Origin: Pseudosulfitobacter sp. DSM 107133
GTDB taxonomy: Bacteria; Pseudomonadota; Alphaproteobacteria; Rhodobacterales; Rhodobacteraceae
Length of the DNA stretch: 64,000 bases
Reading direction: 5' to 3'
Assembly (NCBI RefSeq): GCF_022788695.1
Contig: NZ_CP085157.1
Span: 1 to 64,000, forward strand
In this document: piece by piece, positions 1 to 7,761 of the stretch
Position numbering within the stretch: the stretch's first letter is position 1
Layout of the letters: the number at the start of each line of letters is the position of its first letter
The notes under the pieces: model-generated
Databases searched by the model: none
Told to the model about the DNA's origin: nothing
Seen by the model: only the letters and a program-made list of their open reading frames with translations
Translations under genes and position numbers: made by a program

Positions 1-1182
1 ATGAACGGGATACGGGCCTCCCAGAGATTTGAAGTCATGTCCAAGCGGCTTGGTAGTCGGTTGCGTGAACATGCGCAGGAAACCTTCCCACCGGACGCTC
101 AGAAGGGCCTCCGACGCTTCGCCATGCGGGAAGCGGCTGAACTGCTTCGCATTAATCAGAATACCTTTCGCCATCATGTGTCAAACCTCGAAGGCTTTCC
201 CGAAGGTGTCCTGGAGGGCGGCAACCGCCGTAGCTTCTCTGCAGAGGAGATGGTCGAGGCACAACGCGTACTTCTCGAGACTGGAAGGATCAAGCCAGAA
301 GAACACCCGCACAGAAGACCGGGAGAGGCTTGTCAGGTCTTGACGATCTTCAACCTGAAGGGTGGTTCGGCAAAGACGTCATCTGTTGCCCATGTAGGAC
401 AACTACTGGGTCTGCGCGGCTACCGGGTCTTGCTGATCGACCTAGACAGCCAGGCAAGTCTGACAAACCTGTTCGGGGTTACTCCCGAGCTCGATCCGGA
501 TATGCCGACTTCATACGATCTTATCCGATCCGACGATCCATTGCCCGCAGCAGATATCATTCGCAAAACGAACTTCCCGACTGTGGATCTGATTCCAGCA
601 TCCATGGACATCATGGAGTACGAGTTCGAGGTCGCCTTGAGCTTCAGGCACGGCGCCACCACGTTCCATAGCCGCATCCGGGAAGCGCTTGAGCCCGTCC
701 TCAACCGATATGATGTGGTGATATTTGACACCCCACCGCAGCTGAACTTCTCTGTGATCTCTGCACTCTTTGCATCAACTGGGGTCCTGATCCCGCTCAA
801 CGCGTCGATGCTCGATGTCATGTCGCTGGCGAGCTTTCTGGGCATGGCGAGCAACCTGATGGGCGTCGTCGAGGCACACGCCCCGGAACATGGACTGAAC
901 TTCGTGCGCGTTCTGATCACCCGCTACGAAAATACGGATGGTCCGCAAGTGCAGATCTCGTCTCTGCTTCGGACAGTCCTCGGGGATGCCGTGCTGTCTG
1001 CCGAGTTCCTGAAATCAACAGCCGTGGGTGATGCTGCGAACACCCAGCAGAGCATCTTCGAGGTCGAACCTCGCGACGTGAATCGCAGAACTTACGAGCG
1101 CGCGATCGAGTCCGTCTCGCGCGTGACCGACGAAGTCGAACGCGAAATCCTGAAAGCATGGGGGCGTAGCCATGGCGCGTAA
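1..1182 (+). CDS. repA: RepA/ParA-family partition ATPase of a repABC cassette
   Basis: Plasmid partition ATPase that, with the next gene product, segregates the replicon and usually autorepresses repABC. An N-terminal helix-turn-helix-like segment (about residues 40-70) precedes the deviant Walker A motif KGGSAKTS at 120-127. The Walker A' region LLIDLDSQAS is near 144-153 and a Walker B-like FDTPPQ lies near 240. The length of 393 residues is normal for RepA of repABC plasmids, and longer than chromosomal ParA because of the DNA-binding N-terminus. The last codons overlap the next gene by 11 bp, suggesting translational coupling. The ATG is the first base of the window, so a slightly longer protein cannot be excluded; an internal ATG at 37 is an alternative. 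Confidence 0.93.
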   Translation: MNGIRASQRFEVMSKRLGSRLREHAQETFPPDAQKGLRRFAMREAAELLRINQNTFRHHVSNLEGFPEGVLEGGNRRSFSAEEMVEAQRVLLETGRIKPEEHPHRRPGEACQVLTIFNLKGGSAKTSSVAHVGQLLGLRGYRVLLIDLDSQASLTNLFGVTPELDPDMPTSYDLIRSDDPLPAADIIRKTNFPTVDLIPASMDIMEYEFEVALSFRHGATTFHSRIREALEPVLNRYDVVIFDTPPQLNFSVISALFASTGVLIPLNASMLDVMSLASFLGMASNLMGVVEAHAPEHGLNFVRVLITRYENTDGPQVQISSLLRTVLGDAVLSAEFLKSTAVGDAANTQQSIFEVEPRDVNRRTYERAIESVSRVTDEVEREILKAWGRSHGA

Positions 1183-2095
1183 GGTCTTCGGGGACTCACT
1201 CAAGAACGCGATGGGCAAAACGCCGCCTTCGGACGAGGATCTGGATGTGAAGCGAACGAGCCCAACTGTAGCTCGCGCACAAGCATCCGTGCTCGAAGAA
1301 GATAAACACGCCACGCGGCTGATCGACCCGACCGCCATACGGATGTCCGCGGTCATGGACCGCATCGATCCAAGCGATGGTCTGGATGAGCTTGTCTCGT
1401 CGATCCGCGAGCACGGTCAAAAGGTTCCAGTGCTGGTTCGCCGAACCCAGGACGGTGCGCTTGAGATCGTCTATGGACGCCGTCGGCTTCTCGCTTGTAG
1501 CCAACTTGGTCAGAAAGTGCGCGCCACGGTCATGGAGATGACCGACGAGGAAGCTCTCATTGCCCAAGGCGTGGAGAATAATGCGCGTCAAGACCCATCG
1601 TTCATCGAAAGGGCTCTGTTTGTCGCCGGGATCATTCGAGAACTTGGGAAAACCGACGAAACGCGCAAGAACGCTCAAACGATCGCGTATCGGGCACTTC
1701 AGATCGATGAATCGCTCGTCTCGCGGATGAACCGTATCGCTACGGGCATCCCGATGGAACTGATCCAGGCTATCGGACCTGCACACGGCGTTGGTCGACG
1801 GGTTTGGGAAAAGCTTTTCAGGCTGTGCGAGAAAGACGTCGCGAGAGCCCGAGAAGTTGCCGGCAAAATCCCTCGCAACGTACCGGGCCCCGACCGTCTC
1901 GAAGCGGCGGTTACCTTGCTGACAGCCACCAAACCGTCGACGCAGAAGACACATCCCAGTGAGCGCGTGAAGATCGGCCGAAAGGGCAACCGCATCACCA
2001 TCGATGTGGACGCTGATCTTGTCCCTCGTGTTGAGGAGGCAGTCCGGAAACTGGTCATGGAGCTTCTTGACCGCGGTCAAGACGGGCCAAAGTGA
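1172..2095 (+). CDS. repB: RepB/ParB-family partition protein
   Basis: Centromere-binding protein of the repABC cassette, 307 residues. The ParB N-terminal region is recognisable around residues 50-150, with the arginine-rich box YGRRRLLA at 101-108 and GVENNARQDPSFIE near 133-146. A central helical region (about 150-230) should contact parS, and the C-terminus ends in a basic segment followed by a short dimerisation-type tail. It starts inside the end of repA (11 bp overlap). The first parS-like palindrome lies within its own last codons and the second just after its stop, so the likely binding sites flank its 3' end. I am confident of the family; identification as RepB rests on its place between repA and repC. 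Confidence 0.93.
   Translation: MARKVFGDSLKNAMGKTPPSDEDLDVKRTSPTVARAQASVLEEDKHATRLIDPTAIRMSAVMDRIDPSDGLDELVSSIREHGQKVPVLVRRTQDGALEIVYGRRRLLACSQLGQKVRATVMEMTDEEALIAQGVENNARQDPSFIERALFVAGIIRELGKTDETRKNAQTIAYRALQIDESLVSRMNRIATGIPMELIQAIGPAHGVGRRVWEKLFRLCEKDVARAREVAGKIPRNVPGPDRLEAAVTLLTATKPSTQKTHPSERVKIGRKGNRITIDVDADLVPRVEEAVRKLVMELLDRGQDGPK
2065..2082. promoter_or_regulatory. parS-like palindrome 1
   Basis: Perfect 18 bp palindrome TCTTGACCGCGGTCAAGA inside the 3' end of repB. The same core recurs at 2106-2123 and 3435-3452. Palindromes of this general form (TTGAC-N-GTCAA) in or next to repABC genes are the usual RepB binding sites. Use as a centromere is inferred from sequence and position. 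Confidence 0.82.
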
Positions 2096-2104
2096 CGACC
2101 CCGT

Positions 2105-2124
2105 GTCTTGACCGCGGTCAAGAC
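2105..2124. promoter_or_regulatory. parS-like palindrome 2
   Basis: Perfect 20 bp palindrome GTCTTGACCGCGGTCAAGAC just after the repB stop. Its core starts 41 bp from the start of the first copy, about four helical turns, so both sites would face the same side of the DNA. Confidence 0.82.
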
Positions 2125-2162
2125 ATCAAAAGCAACGAGCAGAAACGAAAGGAGGACCGGCT

Positions 2163-2219
2163 AGAAAAAGAAAGACCCCCCGAAAGCGATGCTTCCGAAG
2201 GGCCTCAATCAGTCTCGAC
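2163..2219 (-). ncRNA. Counter-transcribed RNA (incA-type) between repB and repC
   Basis: Antisense RNA that in repABC plasmids limits RepC synthesis and sets incompatibility. On the minus strand a 12 bp stem (2202-2191 paired with 2187-2176, three-base loop, three G-U pairs) is followed by a U-rich run (TCTTTCTTTTTC), a standard intrinsic terminator. A minus-strand promoter with 17 bp spacing lies just upstream (2254-2226), predicting an RNA of about 50-60 nt starting near 2219. That matches the size and place of known repABC ctRNAs. The 5' end is inferred from the promoter. Confidence 0.8.
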
Positions 2220-2225
2220 ACCTGA

Positions 2226-2254
2226 TTGATACCCCCAAAACGAATCGATTTCAA
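2226..2254 (-). promoter_or_regulatory. Promoter of the counter-transcribed RNA
   Basis: Minus-strand -35 TTGAAA (2254-2249) and -10 TATCAA (2231-2226) separated by exactly 17 bp. An inverted repeat TCAATCAG/CTGATTGA (2205-2212, 2222-2229) overlaps the -10 element. Confidence 0.65.
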
Positions 2255-2297
2255 CACCGCTCGCGGTGAACGGGGATGCTTTTTCTTCCGAAACACC

Positions 2298-3431
2298 ATG
2301 AGACATGCAACTGAAACAACAACCGCCCTGGCGGAACGGATATCTCTGCCCTGCCCTAACCCCTATGAGCTTCTGGGCCCAGTTCGCGTACTGAGGAAGG
2401 AGCTCGGTCTCACAGCCAATGACCTCGCCGTTCTGACCGCGCTCATTAGCTTCCTACCCCGCAAAGAACGTGAGATTCAGGACAGCCAGCGACTTACGCT
2501 CACTGTCGTGTTCCCATCGAACGCTTCTCTGTCAGAGCGCGCCAATGGACTCGATGAGAGAACACTTCGACGCAGCCTGGGACGCCTCTCAGCTGCTGAA
2601 CTGATCGAACGCAAGAACTCAGCAAATGGCAAACGCTTTCCGCTGCGGTATGGAGGCGTTATCAGAGATGCCTTCGGCATCGACCTGATGCCCTTGATCC
2701 AGAGGTACGGATCGCTCTCGACGCAAGCCTTGCAACTCACCGAAGAACGCGAGCGCTTGCGCTCACTGAAGGCTGAGGCGTTGGCCCTACGAGCTTCGCT
2801 ACTCCAACAGACACGCTTCGATGACGCAAAGCTCTCTACCCTCAACATGATCAGAAATGTCCTGCGTCGAGCAACATTAACCGTTGATGCAGTCCTGAGC
2901 GTTATCTCGGAACTTAGAGCCCTCGGAGCCGATACCGACGCAAGCTACGGTGAACACCATGCCGCAGAAAAAGCTGGTTCCGAAGATAATTTACAAGCTA
3001 TCGAACACCGACCTTATGCACCAGAATCCAACGATCTGCCCGCCACAAACGGACAAAATGTCCGGCACATAGAGTCTATAAAAAAAGATATTAAAAAGAT
3101 TGCTCCCTCTACGGTCAATCGCAGTGAACAAACCGCAAAAACCAAACCGACGATGAACCGAGACCCAGCACGCATGGCATGGGAGGATTTCACCCATGTT
3201 GCAGGATTTTTCCCAGAACCGCCGCGGACAGGAGAAGCCCTTACCCGCATTCTATACGAGCTCGGTCGATTGCTTAGAATAAGCCAAGACGAACTTCGGT
3301 ATGGCATCCAGAAAGCTGGCGCGGGAAAACTGCTTCTCGTCTTCGACTACCTGATAGCAAGAGCAGACACGATCAAACACCCTGACGCCTATTTCGAAAG
3401 GATCCTACGCACACAACTTGCTCCCACGTGA
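2298..3431 (+). CDS. repC: Plasmid replication initiator RepC
   Basis: Replication initiator of the repABC cassette, 377 residues from the ATG at 2298. The same frame is open from about 2226, but that part is the ctRNA region and would not be expected to be translated. The N-terminal half carries the RepC pattern (ELGLTANDLAVLTALISF, then DERTLRRSLGRLSAAELIERK), a winged-helix DNA-binding type domain. A charged helical segment follows, then a lower-complexity linker of distinctly AT-richer DNA around 2930-3120, and a conserved-looking C-terminal helical domain. In repABC plasmids the origin lies inside repC, often in this AT-rich part; that is inferred here. A parS-like palindrome follows the stop codon directly. 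Confidence 0.92.
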   Translation: MRHATETTTALAERISLPCPNPYELLGPVRVLRKELGLTANDLAVLTALISFLPRKEREIQDSQRLTLTVVFPSNASLSERANGLDERTLRRSLGRLSAAELIERKNSANGKRFPLRYGGVIRDAFGIDLMPLIQRYGSLSTQALQLTEERERLRSLKAEALALRASLLQQTRFDDAKLSTLNMIRNVLRRATLTVDAVLSVISELRALGADTDASYGEHHAAEKAGSEDNLQAIEHRPYAPESNDLPATNGQNVRHIESIKKDIKKIAPSTVNRSEQTAKTKPTMNRDPARMAWEDFTHVAGFFPEPPRTGEALTRILYELGRLLRISQDELRYGIQKAGAGKLLLVFDYLIARADTIKHPDAYFERILRTQLAPT

Positions 3432-3433
3432 AC

Positions 3434-3453
3434 TTCTTGACCGCGGTCAAGAA
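3434..3453. promoter_or_regulatory. parS-like palindrome 3
   Basis: Perfect 20 bp palindrome TTCTTGACCGCGGTCAAGAA immediately after the repC stop. Its 18 bp core is identical to the two copies around the repB 3' end, so the cassette is bracketed by sites. Confidence 0.82.
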
Positions 3454-3460
3454 CGATCGT

Positions 3461-3544
3461 GAGAGGGAAAGGAGTGTTGGTTTGAGGGTGACGGGAAGTG
3501 AGATCGGGAGAGTGGCTTCCGGCGCCCGTCGTGGAGAAGATCTG
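3461..3544 (+). promoter_or_regulatory. Structured 5' leader, family A (copy 1)
   Basis: Leader of the large ParB-like gene, closely similar to the one at 11221-11303. An outer stem pairs GACGGG (3490-3495) with CCCGTC (3525-3530). An inner hairpin pairs GGGAG (3506-3510) with CTTCC (3516-3520) around the loop AGTGG. A purine-rich segment GGAGTG precedes it and the start-site ribosome binding site (GGAGA near 3533) follows immediately. Function unknown. Confidence 0.6.
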
Positions 3545-5728
3545 ATGACCAAAGCTGTCCAGAAAATCACGATGTCCCCTTCACGGGATATCCCTTTCGA
3601 CAAGCTGGTGCTGAGCCAGTCCAATGTGCGGCGCATCAAGGCTGGCGTGTCCGTCGAGGAACTGGCCGAAGACATCGGCCGCCGCGGCCTCTTGCAGAGC
3701 CTGAGCGTTCGGCCCGTCTTGGCTAACGATGGTACCGAGACCGGCAAGTTCGAGATACCGGCCGGGGGCCGCCGGTTCCAGGCATTGTCCTTGCTGGTGA
3801 AGCAAAAGCGGTTGGCGAAGACGACGCCCATTCCTTGCATCGTGCGCGATGCTGCGTCCGACATCCTGGCCGAGGACGATTCCTTGGCCGAGAACATGCA
3901 GCGCGTCGCCTTGCACCCGCTCGATCAGTTCCGCGCGTTTGTGTCCCTGCGGGATAAGGGTCAGAGCGATGCAGAGATTGCTGCGGCCTTCTTCGTGACG
4001 CCGCAGGTCGTGAAGCAGCGCCTGAAACTCGCTTCCGTCGCCCCTGCCCTGCTTGAAGTCTACGCCGAGGATGGCATGACGCTGGAGCAGCTCATGGCCT
4101 TCACGGTGAACCCCGATCACGCGCGTCAGGTTCAGGTCTGGGATGTGATCCATTCATCCTGGAACAAGGAGCCATTCCAAATCCGGCGCATGCTGACCGA
4201 GACTTCGGTCCGGGCGTCCGACCGGCGCGCGGTCTTTGTGGGTGTTGAGGCCTATGAAGCGGCGGGTGGCACGATGCTGCATGACCTGTTCCAAGGCGAT
4301 GACGGTGGCTGGCTCGAAGACCCTGCCCTGCTTGATCGGCTGGTGACAGAAAAACTCCAGGCCGAGGCTGAGACGATTGCCGTTGAGGGCTGGAAGTGGA
4401 TCGAGGTCGCACTCGACCTGCCCTACGGCTACAGCCACGGCCTGCGGTCCCTGTCCGGTGATCCGGCACCGATGACGGATGACGAAGGCGCGGCCCATGC
4501 CAGGCTGCTGACCGAGTATCGGGCGCTGGAAGAGGAATACGCGGGTCAGGATGAAATCCCCGACGAGATCGACACGCGGCTTGGCGTGTTGGAAACGGAG
4601 ATGGAAAAGCTCGAGACCCGGCCATTGATCTTCGATCCCTTGGAAATCGGACGGGCAGGGGCGTTCGTCACGCTCGACCGCTACGGCGCGCTGGCAGTCT
4701 ATCGCGGCTATGTGCGTCCAGCGGATGAGCCCGTTGAGGAGACCGCGGTCCAGGATGGTACTGATCCTGCGGTGGCGGGGCAGGGGGATGATCGTGATCT
4801 CACCGATGGCTATGACAGTGCCGCTCATGGCGGAACCGTAATCATGTCGGGAGGCCAGCCGATTGGCGGCGATCTGCCCGAGGATGAGGATGACGGAGCG
4901 CTGAAGCCGCTGCCCGAGCGGTTGGTCATGGAGTTGACGGCCCACCGGACGCTGGCGCTGCGTGAAGCGATCGGGCGCTCGCCCGACGTAGCGTTGACGT
5001 TGCTGCTGCTGAAGCTTGTGACGGACACCTTCCGCACCTCCTCTGCTTCGGGCAGCTGTCTCGAAGCCTCGGTGCGTCACGTCTACATGTCGGCGCAGGC
5101 GCCCGATCTGAAGGACAGCGTGGTGGCAAAGCTGGTCGACGAGCGTCACGCGGAATGGGAAGCCGATCTGCCGCTTGGCGACGATGCGGCACTCTGGGAC
5201 TATCTGACGGTCCTCGACCAGGGCAGTCGGTTGGCCTTGCTGGCGCATTGCCTCAGCTTCGGCGTCAACGCGCTGCATGAGAAGGTGAACCCTTACGGGG
5301 CAGGCATCTCCGCTGGCGGTCTGACCCGGCGGATGGCGCATGCCGATCTCTTGGCGCGCGCGACAGATCTCGACATGATCGAGGCGGGCTGGGAGCCGAC
5401 GGTCGACACCTATCTCAACCGCGTGCCCAAGGCCCGCATCCTTGAGGCCGTGCTCGAGGCGAAAGGGGAGGGGACTGCGCAGCTCCTCGATCACCTGAAG
5501 AAGGGAGAGATGGCCAGTGAGGCCGCGCGCTTGCTGAAGGGCAGCGGCTGGTTGCCCGAGGTCCTGCGCCGGAACGATCTCGTGGCGCTGGACGGTGAGG
5601 ACCATGCCGAAGGGCAGGGGCCGGATGTCGATGCCGAAGTCGCCGACAGCGTCAGTGAAGCTGACCTTCCTGCATTCCTGACGGATGACCTGCCTGCTGA
5701 AGGCGCGTCGATGCTGGCCGCGGAATAA
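3545..5728 (+). CDS. Large ParB/RepB/Spo0J-like nuclease-domain protein
   Basis: A 727-residue protein with a ParB N-terminal (ParB/Srx-fold) domain near its start: DIPFDKLVLSQSNVRR, then the box AGGRRFQALSLL and the downstream AENMQRVALHPLDQFRAF, followed by a helix-turn-helix (GQSDAEIAAAFFVTPQVVKQRL). The remaining 500 residues are acidic and unlike the short partition ParB at 1172. Proteins of this size are a recurrent part of alphaproteobacterial plasmid accessory modules and are not thought to be the partition ParB; their role is unknown to me. The start chosen is the ATG at 3545, because the frame open from 3428 runs through the structured leader. The gene stands alone, with a GC-rich hairpin after the stop. 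Confidence 0.85.
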   Translation: MTKAVQKITMSPSRDIPFDKLVLSQSNVRRIKAGVSVEELAEDIGRRGLLQSLSVRPVLANDGTETGKFEIPAGGRRFQALSLLVKQKRLAKTTPIPCIVRDAASDILAEDDSLAENMQRVALHPLDQFRAFVSLRDKGQSDAEIAAAFFVTPQVVKQRLKLASVAPALLEVYAEDGMTLEQLMAFTVNPDHARQVQVWDVIHSSWNKEPFQIRRMLTETSVRASDRRAVFVGVEAYEAAGGTMLHDLFQGDDGGWLEDPALLDRLVTEKLQAEAETIAVEGWKWIEVALDLPYGYSHGLRSLSGDPAPMTDDEGAAHARLLTEYRALEEEYAGQDEIPDEIDTRLGVLETEMEKLETRPLIFDPLEIGRAGAFVTLDRYGALAVYRGYVRPADEPVEETAVQDGTDPAVAGQGDDRDLTDGYDSAAHGGTVIMSGGQPIGGDLPEDEDDGALKPLPERLVMELTAHRTLALREAIGRSPDVALTLLLLKLVTDTFRTSSASGSCLEASVRHVYMSAQAPDLKDSVVAKLVDERHAEWEADLPLGDDAALWDYLTVLDQGSRLALLAHCLSFGVNALHEKVNPYGAGISAGGLTRRMAHADLLARATDLDMIEAGWEPTVDTYLNRVPKARILEAVLEAKGEGTAQLLDHLKKGEMASEAARLLKGSGWLPEVLRRNDLVALDGEDHAEGQGPDVDAEVADSVSEADLPAFLTDDLPAEGASMLAAE

Positions 5729-5740
5729 CGTGATCCAGCG

Positions 5741-5761
5741 GGGGGCGGGCATTCCGCCCCC
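5741..5761 (+). terminator. GC hairpin after the ParB-like gene
   Basis: 8 bp perfect stem GGGGGCGG/CCGCCCCC with a 5 nt loop, 13 bp after the stop. No U-run follows, so it may be a weak terminator or an mRNA 3' end stabiliser. Confidence 0.5.
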
Positions 5762-5794
5762 AATCACCCTATAACGTAACAATATCAATAGGAT

Positions 5795-5814
5795 GAATGC
5801 GATTACTCGCATTC
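5795..5814 (+). promoter_or_regulatory. Inverted repeat in the 5' leader of the next gene
   Basis: GAATGCG/CGCATTC arms (7 bp, 6 nt spacer) lie a few bases before the ribosome binding site (AGGA at 5821-5824) of the gene at 5828. It could act as an operator or as an mRNA hairpin. Confidence 0.4.
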
Positions 5815-5827
5815 GGAATGAGGAATC

Positions 5828-6301
5828 ATGTCTGCAACAACCATCATCGACACAGCCCCCCTCGGGGCGCTCATTCGCTACACTGACGGCAGCCCCAAGC
5901 CACCGGCACGCTTCACAAAGAAGCTGGCGGCCTGGGAGCGCTCGAACGGCGTTGGCCGCCTTGTGAAAAAGGAACCACCCCGGCCCTATCCGACATGGAC
6001 GGCACCCGCGTCGTTCACGCTGCATGAGGGTAACTTCTCCTCGGACGGGGTGATCCTCGTGACCATCATGCGCAGCCATTCCGCTGACAGCACCCTCGTC
6101 TTCGAGGTGGTCGAGGATCCGAAGCCCGGGCAGGTGCGCGTGCTTCTCGACTTCGGCGGCAACACGGAGCTGCTGCATCTGGCGGAGTCCGTTACTGCGG
6201 CCGAGCTTTGGATCGCCAAGGAAGGATACCGCAACGCGCGGCTTGAAATCGTCGGCGATGAACAGGGCGAAAGGGCAGGGGGCGCGGACCTGGCCGCCTG
6301 A
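5828..6301 (+). CDS. Hypothetical plasmid protein, 157 aa
   Basis: Unrecognised protein of 157 residues. It has no signal peptide, no membrane segment and no catalytic motif I can name. The N-terminus is proline-rich and basic (about residues 22-55), and the middle looks like a mixed alpha/beta domain with alternating hydrophobic strands. The gene has a clear ribosome binding site (GAGGAA) and a strong hairpin after the stop, and lies between other single-gene units of the plasmid module, so it is very likely real. It could be a modulator or DNA-associated protein of the same module as the ParB-like and DUF932 proteins, but nothing in the sequence proves a role. Confidence 0.75.
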   Translation: MSATTIIDTAPLGALIRYTDGSPKPPARFTKKLAAWERSNGVGRLVKKEPPRPYPTWTAPASFTLHEGNFSSDGVILVTIMRSHSADSTLVFEVVEDPKPGQVRVLLDFGGNTELLHLAESVTAAELWIAKEGYRNARLEIVGDEQGERAGGADLAA

Positions 6302-6315
6302 GCCCAACTGAAACC

Positions 6316-6343
6316 GAGAGGCCCGCCCAAGCGCGGGCCTCTC
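6316..6343 (+). terminator. Strong hairpin after the 157 aa gene
   Basis: 11 bp perfect stem GAGAGGCCCGC/GCGGGCCTCTC with a 6 nt loop, 14 bp after the stop. There is no U-run downstream. Confidence 0.6.
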
Positions 6344-6345
6344 AA

Positions 6346-6687
6346 CCATCACAACCTTGTCCTTTGAGTTCGCGGGGCGCCAAAGGATCCATCCCCAAAG
6401 AAGGTGTCTTCAACCAAGAGCGTGGCCGGGAGGCTGGCGGCGTTCCAAGCATCAGCGGGACAACCGGCTCCTGACGTTGGGGGACCATCCCCCGCTCGCC
6501 ACTCCCTTCCTTGGCCAGAATCCCGTCTTCGAGATCAACCCGCGAGGGGTCGGACTACGGGCAAGCCCGTGCCGCCGGGCGGATTCGGACGAGCCGAACG
6601 CACCCGGTGATGTCAGCCAGTCTTCGGGCCTTCGAGGTCCTGTCGCGCGGGGGATGGTCCCCCGCCTCCAAGACAGGAGCCAAACAG
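6346..6687. other. 340 bp stretch without a convincing gene
   Basis: Several short reading frames cross this stretch but none has a ribosome binding site or protein-like composition. It contains GGGGGACCATCCCCC (about 6480-6494), the exact reverse complement of the inner hairpin at 6649-6663, so a long-range inverted repeat with 15 bp arms spans it. It may be the untranslated leader of the small membrane protein gene at 6688. Confidence 0.4.
6639..6687 (+). promoter_or_regulatory. Structured 5' leader, family C, overlapping the Shine-Dalgarno
   Basis: Outer stem CCTGTC (6639-6644) pairs with GACAGG (6672-6677). The inner hairpin GGGGGA/TCCCCC (6649-6654, 6658-6663) has the loop TGG. The 3' arm of the outer stem contains the first bases of AGGAG (6675-6679), the ribosome binding site of the gene at 6688, so folding would hide it. 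The layout matches the ssb leader. Confidence 0.55.
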
Positions 6688-6852
6688 ATGTCCCGCAAAG
6701 ATGCACACGCCTTCGCCGCCTCCCTCGCCGCCACGCTCATGGTCTCGATCGTCGTCTTCCAGGCAGGGGATGGAACCTTCGGCGCCGTTCCCGCCGATGA
6801 AATCGACGGGGACGAGGTCGTGATCGTCTCGGAGTACGATCCCTTCGGGTGA
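6688..6852 (+). CDS. Small single-pass membrane protein, 54 aa
   Basis: A 54-residue protein starting at an ATG with AGGAG eight bases upstream. Residues 1-7 are polar and basic; a hydrophobic helix follows (AFAASLAATLMVSIVVFQ, about residues 8-25), then an acidic tail (about 30-54). This predicts one membrane segment, or an uncleaved signal anchor, with an acidic domain of about 28 residues beyond it. The same frame is open upstream to 6511, but that part crosses the structured leader and is unlikely to be translated. Function unknown; the unit has its own leader and a hairpin at the stop codon, like its neighbours. Confidence 0.65.
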   Translation: MSRKDAHAFAASLAATLMVSIVVFQAGDGTFGAVPADEIDGDEVVIVSEYDPFG

Positions 6853-6866
6853 GGCTTTGGCCTCAC
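6849..6866 (+). terminator. Hairpin enclosing the stop codon of the 54 aa gene
   Basis: GTGAGGC/GCCTCAC, 7 bp with a 4 nt loop. The stop codon TGA (6850-6852) is in the 5' arm. Confidence 0.45.
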
Positions 6867-7137
6867 TTCCCGAAGGCCCGGGCACGGCGCAGGTGCGCCT
6901 ACGGGCATATCGACGACCAAGTGATCGGTGATGCCGATCTGAGGAACGCTGGTGTGCCACCCTGGCGCAGATCGTGGTGCGCACAGGCCGCTGGGAGCCG
7001 ACCTTCACCGCGAAGCGCACGAATGGCAGCGCAAAGCAGCGGGCTGACACTACAACCATCGAAGCATCGGGAAAATTTCACTTGCCTTTAAGAAACACAA
7101 CATCGTATGATGTAGAAAATCTTAAAGGGGCTGAGCA

Positions 7138-7761
7138 TTGCCGTCATTCAACACCGTGATAGTCTCCACGCTGGTGGACGTTGAAACCCGCCTTGAGGAC
7201 TTTGGCGTCACTCGCCAGCAGATTATGGCTATCGGACAAACCGCCCGCGCCTATGCGGACGACGCCAGCCCCTCCATGCCGCTCAACGCGGCTGGAATGT
7301 TGTCTTACATTCACGGCGTTGGCGAACTCCGCCAGCAGCTTGTCGGTCCTGACTACGTGCCGGACAGAACTTGCGGCATTGAAGCGGTTGTAAAACGTGA
7401 TCGCACTGTCCGCATTGGCTTCCAGAACGTTGATAAATGCTGTGTCAATATGCCGCCCCTGCCACGCTCCGAAAAGGGTAGCGGCGCGGAAAGCCTTTCT
7501 GGACCCGATTTGTTTGTCAACGCAGGTATGAAACCCGGCCCCCTCACCGCCGTATTGAAGGACGGTATCCGTACCTACTATGTCATGGTTGGCCTTGATG
7601 GCAGTGTGGAACTGTCTTGCCCCGTGATCGAAAAGGGTAAGTTTGTTCACTGGATGGAACGGATATACATCTATTCGCCTGACAGCGACTGGGAGGCAGA
7701 CCCGCAAACCGATACCGGCCCCATTGAAGACTTCGACATCACCGTTTCCTTCAAACACTAA
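7138..7761 (+). CDS. Unknown partner of the XRE/ImmA metallopeptidase, 207 aa
   Basis: Unrecognised 207-residue protein starting at a TTG with AAAGGGG a few bases upstream. It has no signal peptide or membrane segment. The N-terminal third is helical; the C-terminal two thirds read as beta-rich (RTVRIGFQNVDKCCVNM, IRTYYVMVGLDGSVELSCPVI). Its stop overlaps the ATG of the next gene by one base (TAATG), so the two are probably co-translated. A gene of unknown function tightly coupled to an XRE-ImmA/IrrE gene often forms a toxin-antitoxin or stress-response pair, where the peptidase-regulator removes or represses its partner. The toxin role is inference only. The DNA is less GC-rich than the surrounding module and looks like acquired cargo. 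Confidence 0.7.
   Translation: MPSFNTVIVSTLVDVETRLEDFGVTRQQIMAIGQTARAYADDASPSMPLNAAGMLSYIHGVGELRQQLVGPDYVPDRTCGIEAVVKRDRTVRIGFQNVDKCCVNMPPLPRSEKGSGAESLSGPDLFVNAGMKPGPLTAVLKDGIRTYYVMVGLDGSVELSCPVIEKGKFVHWMERIYIYSPDSDWEADPQTDTGPIEDFDITVSFKH

Noticed and set aside
4741..4750. A fourth parS-like site (GACCGCGGTC) within the ParB-like gene
   Set aside because: Only the central 10 bp match and the flanking TCTT/AAGA are absent; a chance match is likely in GC-rich DNA.
4154..6352. A 732-codon open frame antisense to the ParB-like gene
   Set aside because: It runs through a gene boundary and a terminator hairpin, without a ribosome binding site, and shows no protein-like features.
6346..6687. Several short frames upstream of the 54-residue membrane protein
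   Set aside because: They overlap each other and the hairpin leader, and none has a start signal.
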